A stretch of 64,000 nucleotides of DNA, from the NCBI GenBank assembly GCA_039707655.1, contig CM077667.1, forward strand, positions 58,681,628 through 58,745,627, given 5' to 3'. The position numbers were made by a program, and so were the translations under genes. Of the stretch, positions 53,185 to 64,000 are shown piece by piece. Source of the DNA: Elymus sibiricus (taxonomy: Eukaryota; Streptophyta; Magnoliopsida; Poales; Poaceae). The notes beneath the pieces are model-generated. The model worked only from the letters and a program-made list of their open reading frames with translations. It was not told where the DNA came from and did not search any database. Positions within the stretch are counted from its first letter, which is position 1, and each line of letters opens with the position of its first letter.

Positions 53185-56123
53185 TAAATGATAAAAAAAA
53201 GATAATTTTTTGATGTGGAATGCTACCTAGCATAATCTTGATCATATATCTAATCATGGCATGAATATTAAGACATGAGTGATTCAAAGCAATAGTCTAT
53301 AATTTGACAAAAAGACATTAATACTCAGGCATCCCAACAAACAATCATGTCTTTCAAAATATCAAGGCTAAAGAACGTTATCCCTACAAAATCATATAGC
53401 CTTGTCATGCTCTGTCTTCTTAACACAAATTATAAATCATGTACTACCCCGGTGTCAGCCAAGCAATTGGTTCATACTTTTTAACGCGCTTTAGCATTTT
53501 CAACTCTCACGCAATACATGAGCGCAAGCCATGGATATAGCACTATGGGTGGAATAGAATGCGGTGGTAGACATTAATATAGAGAAGACAAAAAGAAAGA
53601 TAGTCTCACATCGAAGCGGCTAATCAATGGGCTATGGAGATGACCATCAATTGATATCAATGCGAGGAGTAGGGATTGCCATGCAACGGATGCACTAAGA
53701 GCTGTAAGTGTATGAAAGCTCAAACTGAAACTAAGTGGGTGTGCATCTAACTCTATAATGAGAAATTCCCAGTAGTATATGAAAGTGACAACATAGGAGA
53801 CTCTCTATATGAAAAACATGGTGCTTCTTTGAAGCACAAGTATGGAATTAGCATGCCCCTTCTCTCTTTGTCTCTCTTTTTCTTTTCTTTTTTTTCTTCT
53901 TCTTTTTTTTCTTCTTCTTTTTTTTTCTTCTCTTTTTTTCTTCTTTTTATATTTGTCCGGAGCCTCTTCTCGACTTGTGGGGGAATCATAGTTTCCATCA
54001 TCCTTTCCTCATTGGGACATGCTCTAATAATGAATAATGATGATCATCACACTTCTATTTACTTACAACTCAATATTACAACTCGATAGTAGAACAAAGT
54101 ATGACTCTATATGAATGCCTCTGGCAGTATACCAGGATGTGCAATGATCTAGCGTAGCAAAGATATCAAAAAACAGACAAGCCATGGAAACATTATGCTA
54201 ACTATCTTACGATCATGTAAAGCAATATGACAATGAATGCTCAAGTCATCAAAACGGAAGCAGTGGAAGTTGCATGGCAATATATCTCGGAATGGCTATG
54301 GAAATGCCATAATAGGTAGGTATGGTGGCTCTTTTGAGGAAGATATAATAAGGGTTAGGTGTGATAGAGCGTATCATATCACGGGGTTTGGATGCACCGA
54401 TGAAGTTTGCACCGACTCCCGAGGTGAGAAAGGGCAATGCACGGTACCATAGAGGCTGGCAAATTGCGGAAAGGTAAGAGTGCGTATAATCCATGGACTC
54501 ACATTAGTCATAAAGAACTCACATACTTATTGCAAAAGTTTATTAGCCCTCGAAGCAAAGTATTACTACACATGCTCCTAGGGGGGAGGTTGGTAGGAGT
54601 TAACCATCGCGCGGCCCCTACCTTCACACAAACATAGACAATCGGGGATAAATTGTGCTCCAATTTCCTGGCATAACGGGAGACTATACGTGCATGCTTC
54701 GGGAATCACAAACCTTAACACCAATATTCTTACTAACCACAACCGTTTACTAGTACCTCCCACATATTATCATCTCTATATCACAAAACTATTGCAAGGA
54801 ATCAAACAAATCATATTCAGTGATCCATAAGTTTTATGTAGGCTTTTATGACTAACCATGCAAATGACTAATTCCTGTTGAATCTCTTAATAGATATAAG
54901 TGAAGAAAGAGAGTTTAATTCTTTATACAAAAGACCATGCACTAATAAATATAAGTGAAGAAAAAGAGCATTCTACAAATAACGGTTTTCTATGTGAAGA
55001 GAAATAGGCAATCCAAACTTCAAATGATATAAGTGAAGCAGATGAAGCATTCTATAAAGCCATACTCAAAAGATATAAGTGAAGTGCAATGAGCATTCGA
55101 TAAATCAACCATGGACTATCTCATACCAGCATGGTGCATAAAAGAAAAGTGAAAACTAAACACAAAAGACGCTCCAAGATTTACACATATCACATGAACG
55201 AAACGAAAACGAAAACATACCGATACTTGTTGAAGAAAGATGGGATGCCTTCCGGGGAATCCCCAAGCTTAGACGCTTGAGTATCCTTGGATATTTACTT
55301 GGGGTGCCTTGTGCATCCCCAAGCTTGAACTCTTGCCTCTACTCCTTCTCCTGATATCGAGACCTCCTCAATCTTTGAACACTTCATCCACACAAAACTT
55401 AGCAGAAAACTCGTGAGATCCATTAGTATAATAAAGCAAATTACTACTTTAAGTACTGTTGCAAACCCATTCATATTTTATATTTTCATTATCCCTGGTG
55501 TATTATAACTTCTCCATGGCTTATACCACCGATAAAATCGATAGTTTCATGAAAACAAGCAAAACAATGCATCAAAAACAGAATCTGTCTTAAACAGGAC
55601 AGTCTGTAGTAATCTGAACTTTGACCATACTTCTGTAACTCCAAAAATTCTGAAACATTAGGAAGAAATAAACATTTTGTATAGAAATACTTTGTAAAAA
55701 TTTCAGAAACTTCTGACGTTCCAGTAAAAAATGTAAATTCACGTACTACAGCCAAAGTTTTTGTTTTTACACCGCACATACCAACAAGCAATCTAATCAT
55801 CCTAAAGGCAAATCTTGGCACATTATTTTTATAATACAATGGATTGGTACAAGGGGATAATTATTTTTGTTGAAAAGTTTCTATGATTCAAGATTCACAA
55901 AGTTTCCTTGGGCATGAACAAAGTTCAAGGAATTCCCCCACTTTCACGATGTTCGTCTTTCTCACTTTCACTTTTCTTTTTGCGAAGTTTTAGGTTCCCC
56001 TCTATATTATTTTTTTGTTTTTAAACTTTATAAAAGCACTCAACAGAATAAAATGACTCTCTAAAACTTCTGGGTTGTCTCCCTGGCAGTGCTTTCTTTA
56101 AAGCCATTAAGGGCATAAAGTGC
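53185..56123 (-). other. Noncoding region of element C
   Basis: Nearly 3 kb without a supported ORF. It has a pyrimidine tract at about 53857-53948 (purine-rich in the sense strand), two extra AAGCTTGGGGAT-type purine runs at about 55258-55271 and 55314-55326 in the minus orientation, and a CCACCATACCTACCTA block (plus about 54318-54333). A repeated AGATATAAGTGAAG-like word (about 54893-55085, four or five copies) marks a decayed array. Confidence 0.7.
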
Positions 56124-57470
56124 TCAAGTAATGGATCCACCCGGATCCCAAGGTATATCAAAGCCAATTTTAATTAACAATGGTTTGTAATTTAGTAGTG
56201 AGCACAAAGCAACATATATCATGCAATGACGAAGTCTAACTCTCTTCCTATGCATCGGCATGTCATAAAAGAACAATTCATGCACATCAACTAAAGGCCA
56301 ATTCATAGTATAAACAGTTTCTTGCAATTTTATCGTATTGGAAACATAAAGAGGTGGAGATGTAGTTCCTCTCTCGTAATAATTGCAAGTAGGAGCAGCA
56401 AGCACATGCATATTATATTCATCAAAATCATCATGTGTAGTAGCAAAACGCAACCCATCAATATAATCCTTAATAAGAGCAAACTTCTCCGATATAATGT
56501 AGTTGGGAGAATTCAAAAAGATAATAGGACTATCATGTGTGGGTGCAATAGCAACAATTTCATTATTAACATAAGGAACTATAGCAAGTTCATCTCCACA
56601 AGCATAATTCATATTGGCATCTTGGCCACAGGCATAGCAAGCATCAAGTTCATCAAAAAGGGGTATTTCAAAAGAATCCACGGGATCATAGCAATTATCA
56701 TAGCATTCATCCTTCCGTAAGCATGAAGGGAAATTAAATAATGTATGAGTTGAAGAGTTACTCTCATTAGAAGGTGGACACGGGTAGCTAATCCGCTCTT
56801 CCTCCTTTTGTTCTTCGCTCTCCTCCTCATCTTTTTCAACTAATGAGCTCACAATTTCAATAACTTCCTCTTCCATAGATTCCTGCAAAATATTAGTCTC
56901 TTCTTGGACAGCGGAGGAGTCCTCAATATATTCTTTAACATAAGCATTGGAAGCATAGTTTTCATAGTAGTATTTAAGTATGGCAAAATTTTCAAATTTG
57001 TAAAGAGTAGCATCATACTTTTCAATCAAAGAAGCAATTTCATAGGCACCCTTAAAAGCAACAAATTCTTCAATTTGTTCGATATCATAGTAATTATAAA
57101 CACCCTTGGCATAAGAAGATACAATTCCATTATCCTTAAACTCACATTGGAAGAAAAGGTGTTTCTTAGGGCCTTCGGAACAACAAGTAAAATCATGTAT
57201 TTTGCATAAATTCAAAGCATAGCAATACAAACTATTAATATGATGCCACAAAAGTTTCCCTTTTTGAGATAAGCGGTGTCGCACAAAATAAGCATGCTCA
57301 TTTAATGATTTTCCCTCAACTAAGCTAGTTGGGTTTTCAGCACGAGCACAAATGGATCGAAGATGATCCAAATAGAAAGTTTTAGTAGTATGATAGATTT
57401 TGGGTGGTTCTTCAACCATTGGTTTAGTAGGTACAACTATTTTTTTTGGTATTTTACGTTTCCTACCCAT
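56124..57470 (-). CDS. Orphan ORF of element C, 448 residues, intact
   Basis: Fully open from Met-Gly-Arg-Lys-Arg-Lys-Ile-Pro at 57470; an upstream in-frame Met at 57497 would add nine residues, but the basic start looks like the natural one. It begins about 92 bases after the primer site, where gag would normally lie. Features are a basic nuclear-localisation-like N-terminus, a Cys/His-rich central part, a Glu-rich acidic stretch (about residues 200-235), a Tyr-Ala-Cys-Gly repeat pair near 280-300 and a C-terminus ending Trp-Asp-Pro-Gly-Gly-Ser-Ile-Thr. No protease, RT, RNase H, integrase or zinc-knuckle motif is visible. The product is unknown, and retention of an open frame in a defective element is notable. 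Confidence 0.75.
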   Translation of the reverse strand: MGRKRKIPKKIVVPTKPMVEEPPKIYHTTKTFYLDHLRSICARAENPTSLVEGKSLNEHAYFVRHRLSQKGKLLWHHINSLYCYALNLCKIHDFTCCSEGPKKHLFFQCEFKDNGIVSSYAKGVYNYYDIEQIEEFVAFKGAYEIASLIEKYDATLYKFENFAILKYYYENYASNAYVKEYIEDSSAVQEETNILQESMEEEVIEIVSSLVEKDEEESEEQKEEERISYPCPPSNESNSSTHTLFNFPSCLRKDECYDNCYDPVDSFEIPLFDELDACYACGQDANMNYACGDELAIVPYVNNEIVAIAPTHDSPIIFLNSPNYIISEKFALIKDYIDGLRFATTHDDFDEYNMHVLAAPTCNYYERGTTSPPLYVSNTIKLQETVYTMNWPLVDVHELFFYDMPMHRKRVRLRHCMIYVALCSLLNYKPLLIKIGFDIPWDPGGSIT

Positions 57471-57561
57471 AACTAAAGATAGAAAACAAGAGCACAAAAT
57501 AAAAACTACTTAGTGATAAAGCAAACAAGCACACACGAGAATATTCACCCCATGCTATTGC

Positions 57562-57579
57562 TCCCCGGCAACGGCACCA
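57562..57579 (-). other. Primer-binding site of element C
   Basis: The minus strand TGGTGCCGTTGCCGGGGA matches the tRNA-Asp complement at 17 of 18 positions. An 11-base spacer separates it from the LTR edge at 57591. Confidence 0.85.
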
Positions 57580-57590
57580 GAAAAAGGTCT

Positions 57591-59108
57591 TGATAACCCA
57601 CAAGTGTAGGGGATCGTTTGTAGCCTTTTTCGATAAATAAGAGTGTCAAACCCAACGAGGAGCTAAAGGTAGAACAAATATTCCCTCAAGTTCTATGGAC
57701 CACCGATACAACTGTACGCACACTTTAACGTTTGCTTTACCTAGAACAAGTATGAAACTATTTTGTAGGTGATATTATAGTTTGCACGAATAAAACTAGA
57801 AGTACTTTGCGGGAATAAAACTATGAGTAAATTGCAAGATAATAAAAGTTTATTGTTTAGTAGAAAGCTTTTGTCAAACAAGAAGGTTATTTGTCCCTAG
57901 GCAATTGATAACTAGACCGGTAATCATTATTGCAATTTTATATGAGGGAGAGGCATGAGCTAACATACTTTTCATACTTGGATCATATGCACTTATGATT
58001 GGAACTCTAGCAAGCATCCGCAACTACCAAAGATCATTAAGGTAAAATCCAACCATAGCATTAAGTATCAAGTCCTGTTTACTCCCATACGCAACAACCC
58101 ACCTACTTGGGTTTGTGCTTCTGTCACTCACGCCACCCACCATAAGCAAATCATGAACATATTGCAACACCCAATAGCGGGGGTCCCTCACGTTTGCGCG
58201 ACACGGAGGGCACCATAGGACAACACCAAAATAAAACATACAACTCATACCAACCACGATCATCAATTAGCCCATAGGACAAAACGGATCTATTCAAACA
58301 TCATAGGATAGCCACATATCATTGGGAAATAATATATGGAGTTGAGCACCATGTTTAAGTGGAGATTACAGCAGGGAAGAGAGGTGTTACACCGATGCAT
58401 AGAGGGGGAGAGAGTTGGTGTTGACGGCGGCGAAGTTGTTGGTGTAGATCGCCGTCACGATGATTGCCCCGGCGGCGTTCTAGCGCCACCGGGGGAGAGG
58501 GGGAGAGAGCCCCCATCCTTCTTCTTCCTTGGCATCCCCCCTAGATGGGAGGAGAGTTCCCCCTCTGGTCCATGGCCTCCATGGAGGCGGAGGGGCAGGA
58601 GCCCCTCCGAGATTGGATCTCCCTCTCTGTTCTCTTCTGTTTTGCGTTCCTGTTTTCTGGCCGAAAACCGTTTCTTATATTCTCGGAGATCCGTAACTCT
58701 GATTGCCCTGAGATTTTAACATGATTTTTTCCGGATATAAGCTTCCTTGTGCCCGAAGTAGAGCAGCAACCGCCTTACGTGGTGACCACAACCCACCATG
58801 GCGCGCCTGGGCCCTGGGGCGCGCCCTGGTGTACTGTGGGGGTTGTGGGCCTCCTTTTGCGTTGATTCCAACTCCCAAAAATCACATATATTCCAAAATA
58901 ATTCTCCATAAATTTTTATCGCGTTTGGAATTCATTTGATATGGATATTCTGCGAAACAAAAAACATGCAACAAACAGGAACTCGCACTGGGCACTGGAT
59001 CAATATGTTAGTCCAATAAATCATATAAAATGTTGCCAAAAATATGTGAAAGTTGTATAATATTGGCATGAAACAATAAAAAATTATAGATACGATGGAG
59101 ACGTATCA
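57591..59108 (-). repeat. 5' LTR of element C
   Basis: 1518 bp; plus-strand ends TGATAACCCACAAG and GACGTATCA. The GC-rich inverted repeat is at about 58787-58850. It keeps the intact terminus that the left copy has lost. Confidence 0.94.
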
Positions 59109-62100
59109 CCTGACGCTTACCAATATTACCAATTCTTTGACATTCATCACAAGACAAGACAAACTTATGGGCATCCTTGAAGAGAGTAGGCCAATAAAAC
59201 CAGATTGCAATACCTTGTGAGTAGTTCTATCTCCCGCATGATGTCCTCCATAGGCTTCGGAATGACATTTCCGTAGGATTTGTTCATGTTCATGCTCAGG
59301 TACACAATGTCTAATAATACCATCTACCCCTTCTTTATAAAGATGTGGGTCATCCCAAAAGTAATGTCTTAAATCATAGAAGAATTTTTTCTTTTGTTGG
59401 TATGTGTAACTAGGTGGTATATATTTAGCCACAATGTAGTTAGCATAATCAGCATACCAAGGAGTGTTTTGGGAAACATTTATTGCAGCTAACTGTTTGT
59501 CAGGAAAACTATCATCAATAGGTAGTGGGTCATCAAGAATATTTTCTAACCTAGACAAGTTATCAGCTACGGGATTCTCAGCTCCTTTCCTATCAGTGAT
59601 ATGTAAATCAAATTCTTGAAGCAAGAGAGCCCACCTAATGAGTCTAGGTTTAACATCTTTCTTTTCCATAAGATATTTTATAGCAGCATGATCAGTGTGA
59701 ACAATAACTTTGGAATCAACAATGTAAGATCTAAATTTATCACAAGCAAACACAACCGCTAAAAATTCTTTTTCAGTAGTAGCATAATTTCTTTGGGCAC
59801 TGTCTAGAGTTTTGCTAGCATAATGGATAACATTTAATTTCTTATTGTCCTAGAACAGTACCAACAGCATAATCACTAGCATCACACATAATTTCAAAAG
59901 GCAAGTTCCAATCAGGTGGTCGAACAATAGGTGCAGAAGTTAAGGCTTTCTTGAGTGTTTCAAAGGCTTCTACACAATCATCATAAAAAACAAAGGGATT
60001 CTCCTTTTGTAAAAGATTAGTAAGAGGCCTAGAAATTTTAGAGAAGTCCTTAATAAACCTCCTATAGAAACCAGCATGACCAAGGAAACTCCGAATACCT
60101 TTGATATCTTTAGGACATGGCATTTTCTCAATTGCATCAACTTTAGCTTTATCCACCTCAATACCTCGTTCAGATATTTTATGCCCCAAGACAATACCTT
60201 CATTAACCATAAAGTGGCACTTCTCCCAATTCAAGACGAGATTAGTTTGTTCACATCTCTGCAAAAGTCGATCAAGGTTGCTTAAGCAATCATCAAAAGA
60301 AGTTCCGTAGACAGAAAAATCATCCATGAAAACCTCCACAATCTTTTCACAAAAATCAGAGAATATAGCAGTCATACATCTTTGAAAGGTAGCAGGTCCA
60401 TTGCATAAACCAAAAGGCATACGTCTATAAGCATAGGTTCCAAAAGGACAAGTAAAGGTGGTTTTCTCTTGATCATATTATGATAGAGGTATTTGAGAGA
60501 AACCAGAATATCCATCCAGAAAACAAAAGTGTGTGTGCTTAGATAATCTTTCTAGCATCTGATCAATGAAAGGCAGAGGGTAATGATCTTTTCTAGTAGC
60601 TTTATTTAATTTTCTAAAATCAATTACCATTCTATAGCCAGTGACAATTCTGTGTGGGATAAGTTCATTTTTATCATTAGGAACAACAGTAATACCTCCC
60701 TTCTTAGGGACACAATGAACGGGACTTACCCATCTACTATCAGCTATGGGATAAATTATACCTGCTTCCATAAGCTTTAATATTTTAGTTCTCACCACTT
60801 TTTTCATCTTAGGATTCAATCGTCGTTGGTGATCAACAACGGGTTTAGCATCAGGTTCCATGTTAATCTTGTGCTGACATAGAGTGGGACTAATGCCCTT
60901 AAGATCATCAAGAGTATATCCAATAGCAGCCCGGTGCTTCCTCAGTATTTTTAATAATCTTTCTTCTTCATGTTCTGAAAGGTTAGCACTAATAATAACA
61001 AGATATATCTTTTTCTCATCAAGATAAGCATACTTCAAAGTGTCAGTCAATTGTTTTAATTCAAACACAGGATCACCTTTAGGTGGAGGAAGACCTCCTA
61101 GAGTTTCAATAGGCAAATTGTGTTTTAGGAGAGGTTGTTGTTCAAAGAAATTTTTATCTATTTCATTTCTTTCATGCAAGTGCATATCATTTTCATGGTC
61201 AAGCAAATATTGTTCTAGTGGATCAGTAGGAGGTACGGCAATAGAAGTAAGACCAATTATTTCATCCTTACTAGATAATTCTTTATTACGAGGTTGTCTA
61301 CGAAACTTGGAGAAATTAAATTCATGAGACACATCACCAAAATTAACACTGACGGTTTCTCTCTTGCAATCTATCTTAGCATTAACAGTGTTCAAGAAAG
61401 GTCTACCAAAGATAATGGGACAAAAGTCATCTTGTGGGGAACCAAGCATTAGAAAATCAGTAGGATATTTTATTTTCCCACACAAGACTTCAACATCCCT
61501 ACCAATTCCAAGTAGTGTGATGGTGTCTCTATTAGCAAGTTTAATAGTAACATCAATGTCTTCTATTTCGGCGGGTGCTATGTCATTCATAATTTCTTGG
61601 TATAAGGTAAAAGGAATAGCACTCACACTAGCACCCATATCACATAAACCGTGGTAGCAATGATCTCCTATTTTAACTGAGACAACAAGCATGCCAACTA
61701 CGGGTCTATGTTTATCTTTTTCATCGGGTTTGGCAATTCTAGCAGCTTCATCACAGAAGTAAATAACATGCCCATCAATATTTTCTACCAAGAGATCTTT
61801 AACCATAGCAACACTAGGTTCTACTTTAATTTGTTCAGAGGGCTTAGGTGCTTTAATATTACTTTTGCGAACCACAGTTGATACCTTAGCATGTTTTTTT
61901 ATCCTAACAGGGAAAGGTGGTTTTTCAATATAAGCAGTAGGCACAACTGGATCAACATTGTAAATGATAGTTTCATCTTTAGCTATGACCGGTTCTTTAA
62001 TTCCTTCTTTAATTGGGGGATGATATTTAAACCACTTCTCCTTAGGGAGGTCAACATGACTAGAAAATGATTCATAGAAAGAGGCTACTATCTCAGAGTC

Positions 62101-62388
62101 AAGTCCATATTTAGTGCTAAACTTGTGAAAAGCATCGGTATTCATAAAAGATTTAACACATTCAAACTTAAGCTTAATACCCGACTCATTACCTTCGTCG
62201 AGTTCCCAATCTTCAGAGTTGCGTTTAATTCTTTCTAAGAGATCCCACTTGAATTCAATAGTCTTCTTCATAAAAGAACTAGTACAAGAAGTATCGAACA
62301 TGGATCGATCATTATGAGAAAGTCGAGCATAAAAATTCTGAATAATAATTTCTCTCAGGAGCTCATGATTGGGGCATGAATATAACAT
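59109..62388 (-). pseudogene. Gag end, protease, RT and RNase H of element A
   Basis: Minus strand from 62388: end of Gag, then aspartic protease (Cys-Asp-Met-Gly-Ala-Ser, Ile-Phe-Gly-Arg-Pro-Phe-Leu; about 61720-61380). RT follows (Ile-Tyr-Pro-Ile-Ala-Asp-Ser, Val-Ile-Asp-Phe-Arg-Lys-Leu-Asn, Phe-Met-Asp-Asp near 60330), then RNase H (Ala-Cys-Asp-Lys-Phe, Thr-Asp-His, Asn-Pro-Val-Ala-Asp) and the integrase zinc region (His...Cys-Asp-Glu-Cys equivalent). Damage: TAA at 60478-60480 in the same frame, a short deletion causing a stop at 59842, and a one-base loss near 59180. Element C begins at 59108 within the integrase N-terminal region. Confidence 0.92.
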
Positions 62389-62408
62389 TGACTTAAGCCT
62401 CCCCCAAG

Positions 62409-62852
62409 CTAGAGCGATGCTTTCTCCTTCACGAGGCCAAAATTATATATATAATTCCGATCACGATGAACTAGATGCATAGGATAAAACTTTTGGTGGA
62501 ATTCTAATGGCAATCGATTCCAGTTCCATGATCCAATATCATCACATAGCCTATACCATGTCAATGTTTTTCCCTTGAAAGATAAAGGGAAAACCTTCTT
62601 CTTAACTTCATATCCAGATAAACTTGCCAGCTTAAATAATCCACAAATTTCATCCACATGTATTAGATGCATACCAGGATGTTCAGTTCGATCTCCTGCA
62701 TAAGGATTAGCTAGCAGTTGTTCTACCATACCCAAAGGAATTTCATAACCAATTTTTTCACTAGGTGTAGTAGGTTGAGGGGCAACTAATTGTGGTTCTG
62801 GTCGAGGTGAAGATGCCCGGAACAAACCCCTCAAAGGATTTTTTTTTTCCAT
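62409..62852 (-). pseudogene. Gag N-terminal part of element A
   Basis: Starts Met-Glu-Lys-Lys-Asn-Pro-Leu-Arg-Gly at 62852 (an upstream in-frame Met lies at 62867), about 80 bases after the primer site. It includes the Gag core with Phe-Lys-Gly-Lys-Thr-Leu-Thr-Trp-Tyr and Phe-Tyr-Pro. A one-base loss near 62440 moves the frame, after which the Ala-Trp-Gly-Arg-Leu motif continues in the frame of 62388. Confidence 0.88.
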
Positions 62853-62929
62853 AGTAGCAAGTGACAATAAATTTCAGCACGTAGTATAAGTTTTTCCTTA
62901 CAGATTTCCACTTAGCAAGACTGCTTCAC

Positions 62930-62947
62930 TCCCCGGCAACGGCGCCA
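62930..62947 (-). other. Primer-binding site of element A
   Basis: The minus strand TGGCGCCGTTGCCGGGGA is an exact 18-base complement of the plant tRNA-Asp 3' end including CCA. An 11-base spacer separates it from the LTR at 62959. Confidence 0.92.
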
Positions 62948-62958
62948 GAAAAGAGCCT

Positions 62959-64000
62959 TGATGACCCACAAGTATAGGGGGTCAATCATCATCCTTTCAA
63001 TAAGTAAGAGTGTCGAACCCAACGAGGAGCAGAAAGAAATGACAAGCGGTTTTCAGCAAGGTAATTTTTGCAAGCACTGAAATTGTAGGTAATAGGTAAT
63101 TTGATAGCAAGATAATTGGTAACGAGCAAGTAACAGTAACGGTAAATAAAGTGCAGCAAGATAGCCCAATCCTTTTGTGGCAAAGGATTGGCCAAAACAA
63201 TATCTTAGACTAAGCAAAGCGTTCTTGAGGGTACACGGGACTTTCATCTAGTCACTTTCATCATGTTGGTTTGATTTGTGTTCGCTACTTTGATAATTTG
63301 ATGTTTGGGTGGACCGGTGCTTGGGTGTTGTTCTTACTTGAACAAACCTCCCACTTATGATTAACCCCCCTCAAAAGCATCCGCAACTACGAGAAAAGTA
63401 TTAAGATAAAATCTAACCATAGTATTAAACATTTGGATCCAAATCAGCCCCTTACGAAATAGCGCATAAACTAGGGTTTAAGCTTCTGTCACTCTAGCAA
63501 CCCATCATCTAATAACTACTCCACAATGCGTTCCCTTAGGCCCAAAGATGGTGAAGTGCCATGTAGTCGACGTTCACATGACATCACTAAGGGAATCACA
63601 ACATTCATATCATCAAAATGTCGAACACATATCAAATTCACATGATTACTTGCAACATGACTTCTCCCGTGACCTCAACAACAAAGGTAACTACTCACAA
63701 ATGATACTCATGCTCAAGATCAGAGGGGTATTAAATAGCATAATGGATCTGAACATATAATCTTCAACCAAATAAACCATATAGTAGTCAACTACGGGAT
63801 GTAATCAACACCACTAGTCACCCCCTGGTACCAATCTGAGGTTCCGGTACAAAGATTGAGCACAAGAGATGAACTAGGGTTTGAGAGGAGATGGTGCTGT
63901 TGAAGATGTTGATGAAGATTGGCCTCCCAAAGATGAGAGGGTTGTTGGCGATGACGATGGCTTCGATTTCCCCCTCCGGGAGGGAAGTTCCCCCGGCGGA
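62959..64000 (-). repeat. 5' LTR of element A, cut by the window edge
   Basis: 1042 bases of an LTR that should measure about 1513. It is closely similar to 37159-38200. The small ORFs shared with the other LTR copies are translations of LTR sequence. Confidence 0.93.

Larger units (their letters stand above)
51628..59108 (-). mobile_element. Element C: non-autonomous LTR element with one orphan ORF
   Basis: 7481 bp. LTRs at 51628-53146 (3') and 57591-59108 (5'). The right flank CCTGA and the left flank CCCAA would be a 5-bp TSD with two changes; the host integrase frame across the site supports this cut. The left LTR terminus is also mutated (TAT for TGA). Inside are a tRNA-Asp-type primer site, one 448-residue ORF with no Gag or Pol resemblance, about 3 kb of noncoding DNA and a polypurine tract. 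It must rely on proteins from other elements. LTR copies differ by roughly 2-3% by eye. Confidence 0.92.
37159..64000 (-). mobile_element. Element A: Athila-type Gypsy element, nearly complete, runs off the window
   Basis: 3' LTR at 37159-38671, 5' LTR from 62959 to beyond 64000, both in reverse. Between them, on the minus strand: tRNA-Asp primer site, gag, protease, RT, RNase H, integrase, ORF3, polypurine tract. Elements B and C are inserted in the integrase gene; without them A would be about 10.2 kb. The protease (Cys-Asp-Met-Gly-Ala-Ser-Val-Ser), the Phe-Met-Asp-Asp RT motif and the tRNA-Asp primer place it in the Athila lineage. ACACC (37154-37158) precedes it; the matching TSD is outside the window. 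Coding parts carry several stops and frameshifts. Confidence 0.93.

Noticed and set aside
53753..54089. ORFs rich in Lys/Glu (minus) or Ser/Phe (plus)
   Set aside because: They translate the purine/pyrimidine tract of element C and have no conserved start or partner.
62930..62947. Possible tRNA-Asp gene
   Set aside because: Only the 18-base 3' end matches and it sits 11 bases from an LTR, so it is a primer-binding site. No tRNA body is present.

Overview
The window looks like intergenic heterochromatin of a large grass genome, most likely a Triticeae species (wheat, barley, rye or Aegilops). The reasons are a minus-strand BARE-1/WIS/Angela-type Copia LTR, several Athila-lineage Gypsy families whose LTRs start TGATACGTC, a CACTA element with TTTAGTCCCGGTT subterminal repeats, and nested insertion throughout. 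No single-copy host gene, rRNA gene, tRNA gene or CRISPR array was found. Family names are from memory and unverified; boundaries come from paired LTRs, target-site duplications (TSDs) and reading-frame continuity.

Layout. (1) 1-4650: 3' part of an Athila-type Gypsy element on + (element 1). (2) 4651-6062 and 19620-~20150: a promoter-bearing, LTR-like sequence on - (H), split by element D. (3) 6063-19619: element D, a chromodomain-bearing Gypsy element (Del/Tekay type) with TSD ATCAC. Its 5' LTR is cut short and joined to a truncated Copia element E (~8001-11130, -). (4) ~20150-22005: AT-rich sequence with degenerate repeats. (5) 22006-~29110: a decayed LINE on -, with a 466-bp insertion carrying a 9-bp TSD. 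(6) 29111-31091: flanking DNA with a hAT-like MITE and a short retroposed sequence. (7) 31092-37158: a CACTA element (F) with a decayed multi-exon transposon gene on -, interrupted by a solo LTR S (33507-35079, TSD CAGGC). (8) 37159-64000: Athila-type element A on -, inserted in F and running past the window edge. A carries two later insertions in its integrase gene: non-autonomous element B (41429-51059, +, TSD GAAGT) and non-autonomous element C (51628-59108, -).

How the parts relate. Elements 1, A, B and C share LTR termini, a tRNA-Asp primer-binding site exactly 11 nt from the LTR (A, B and C), a GC-rich inverted repeat in the LTR, and a 3' end made of a small hairpin with an AGGA loop followed by a polypurine tract. 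A encodes Gag, protease, RT, RNase H and integrase. B encodes only Gag-protease plus an unknown ORF, and C encodes only one unknown, fully open 448-residue ORF. This fits a system in which autonomous Athila elements mobilise B- and C-type partners. The most interesting points are the covarying hairpin before the polypurine tract, a TATA-bearing LTR-like module in front of ORF3, the open orphan ORF of C, and the amber-only decay of the D polyprotein.
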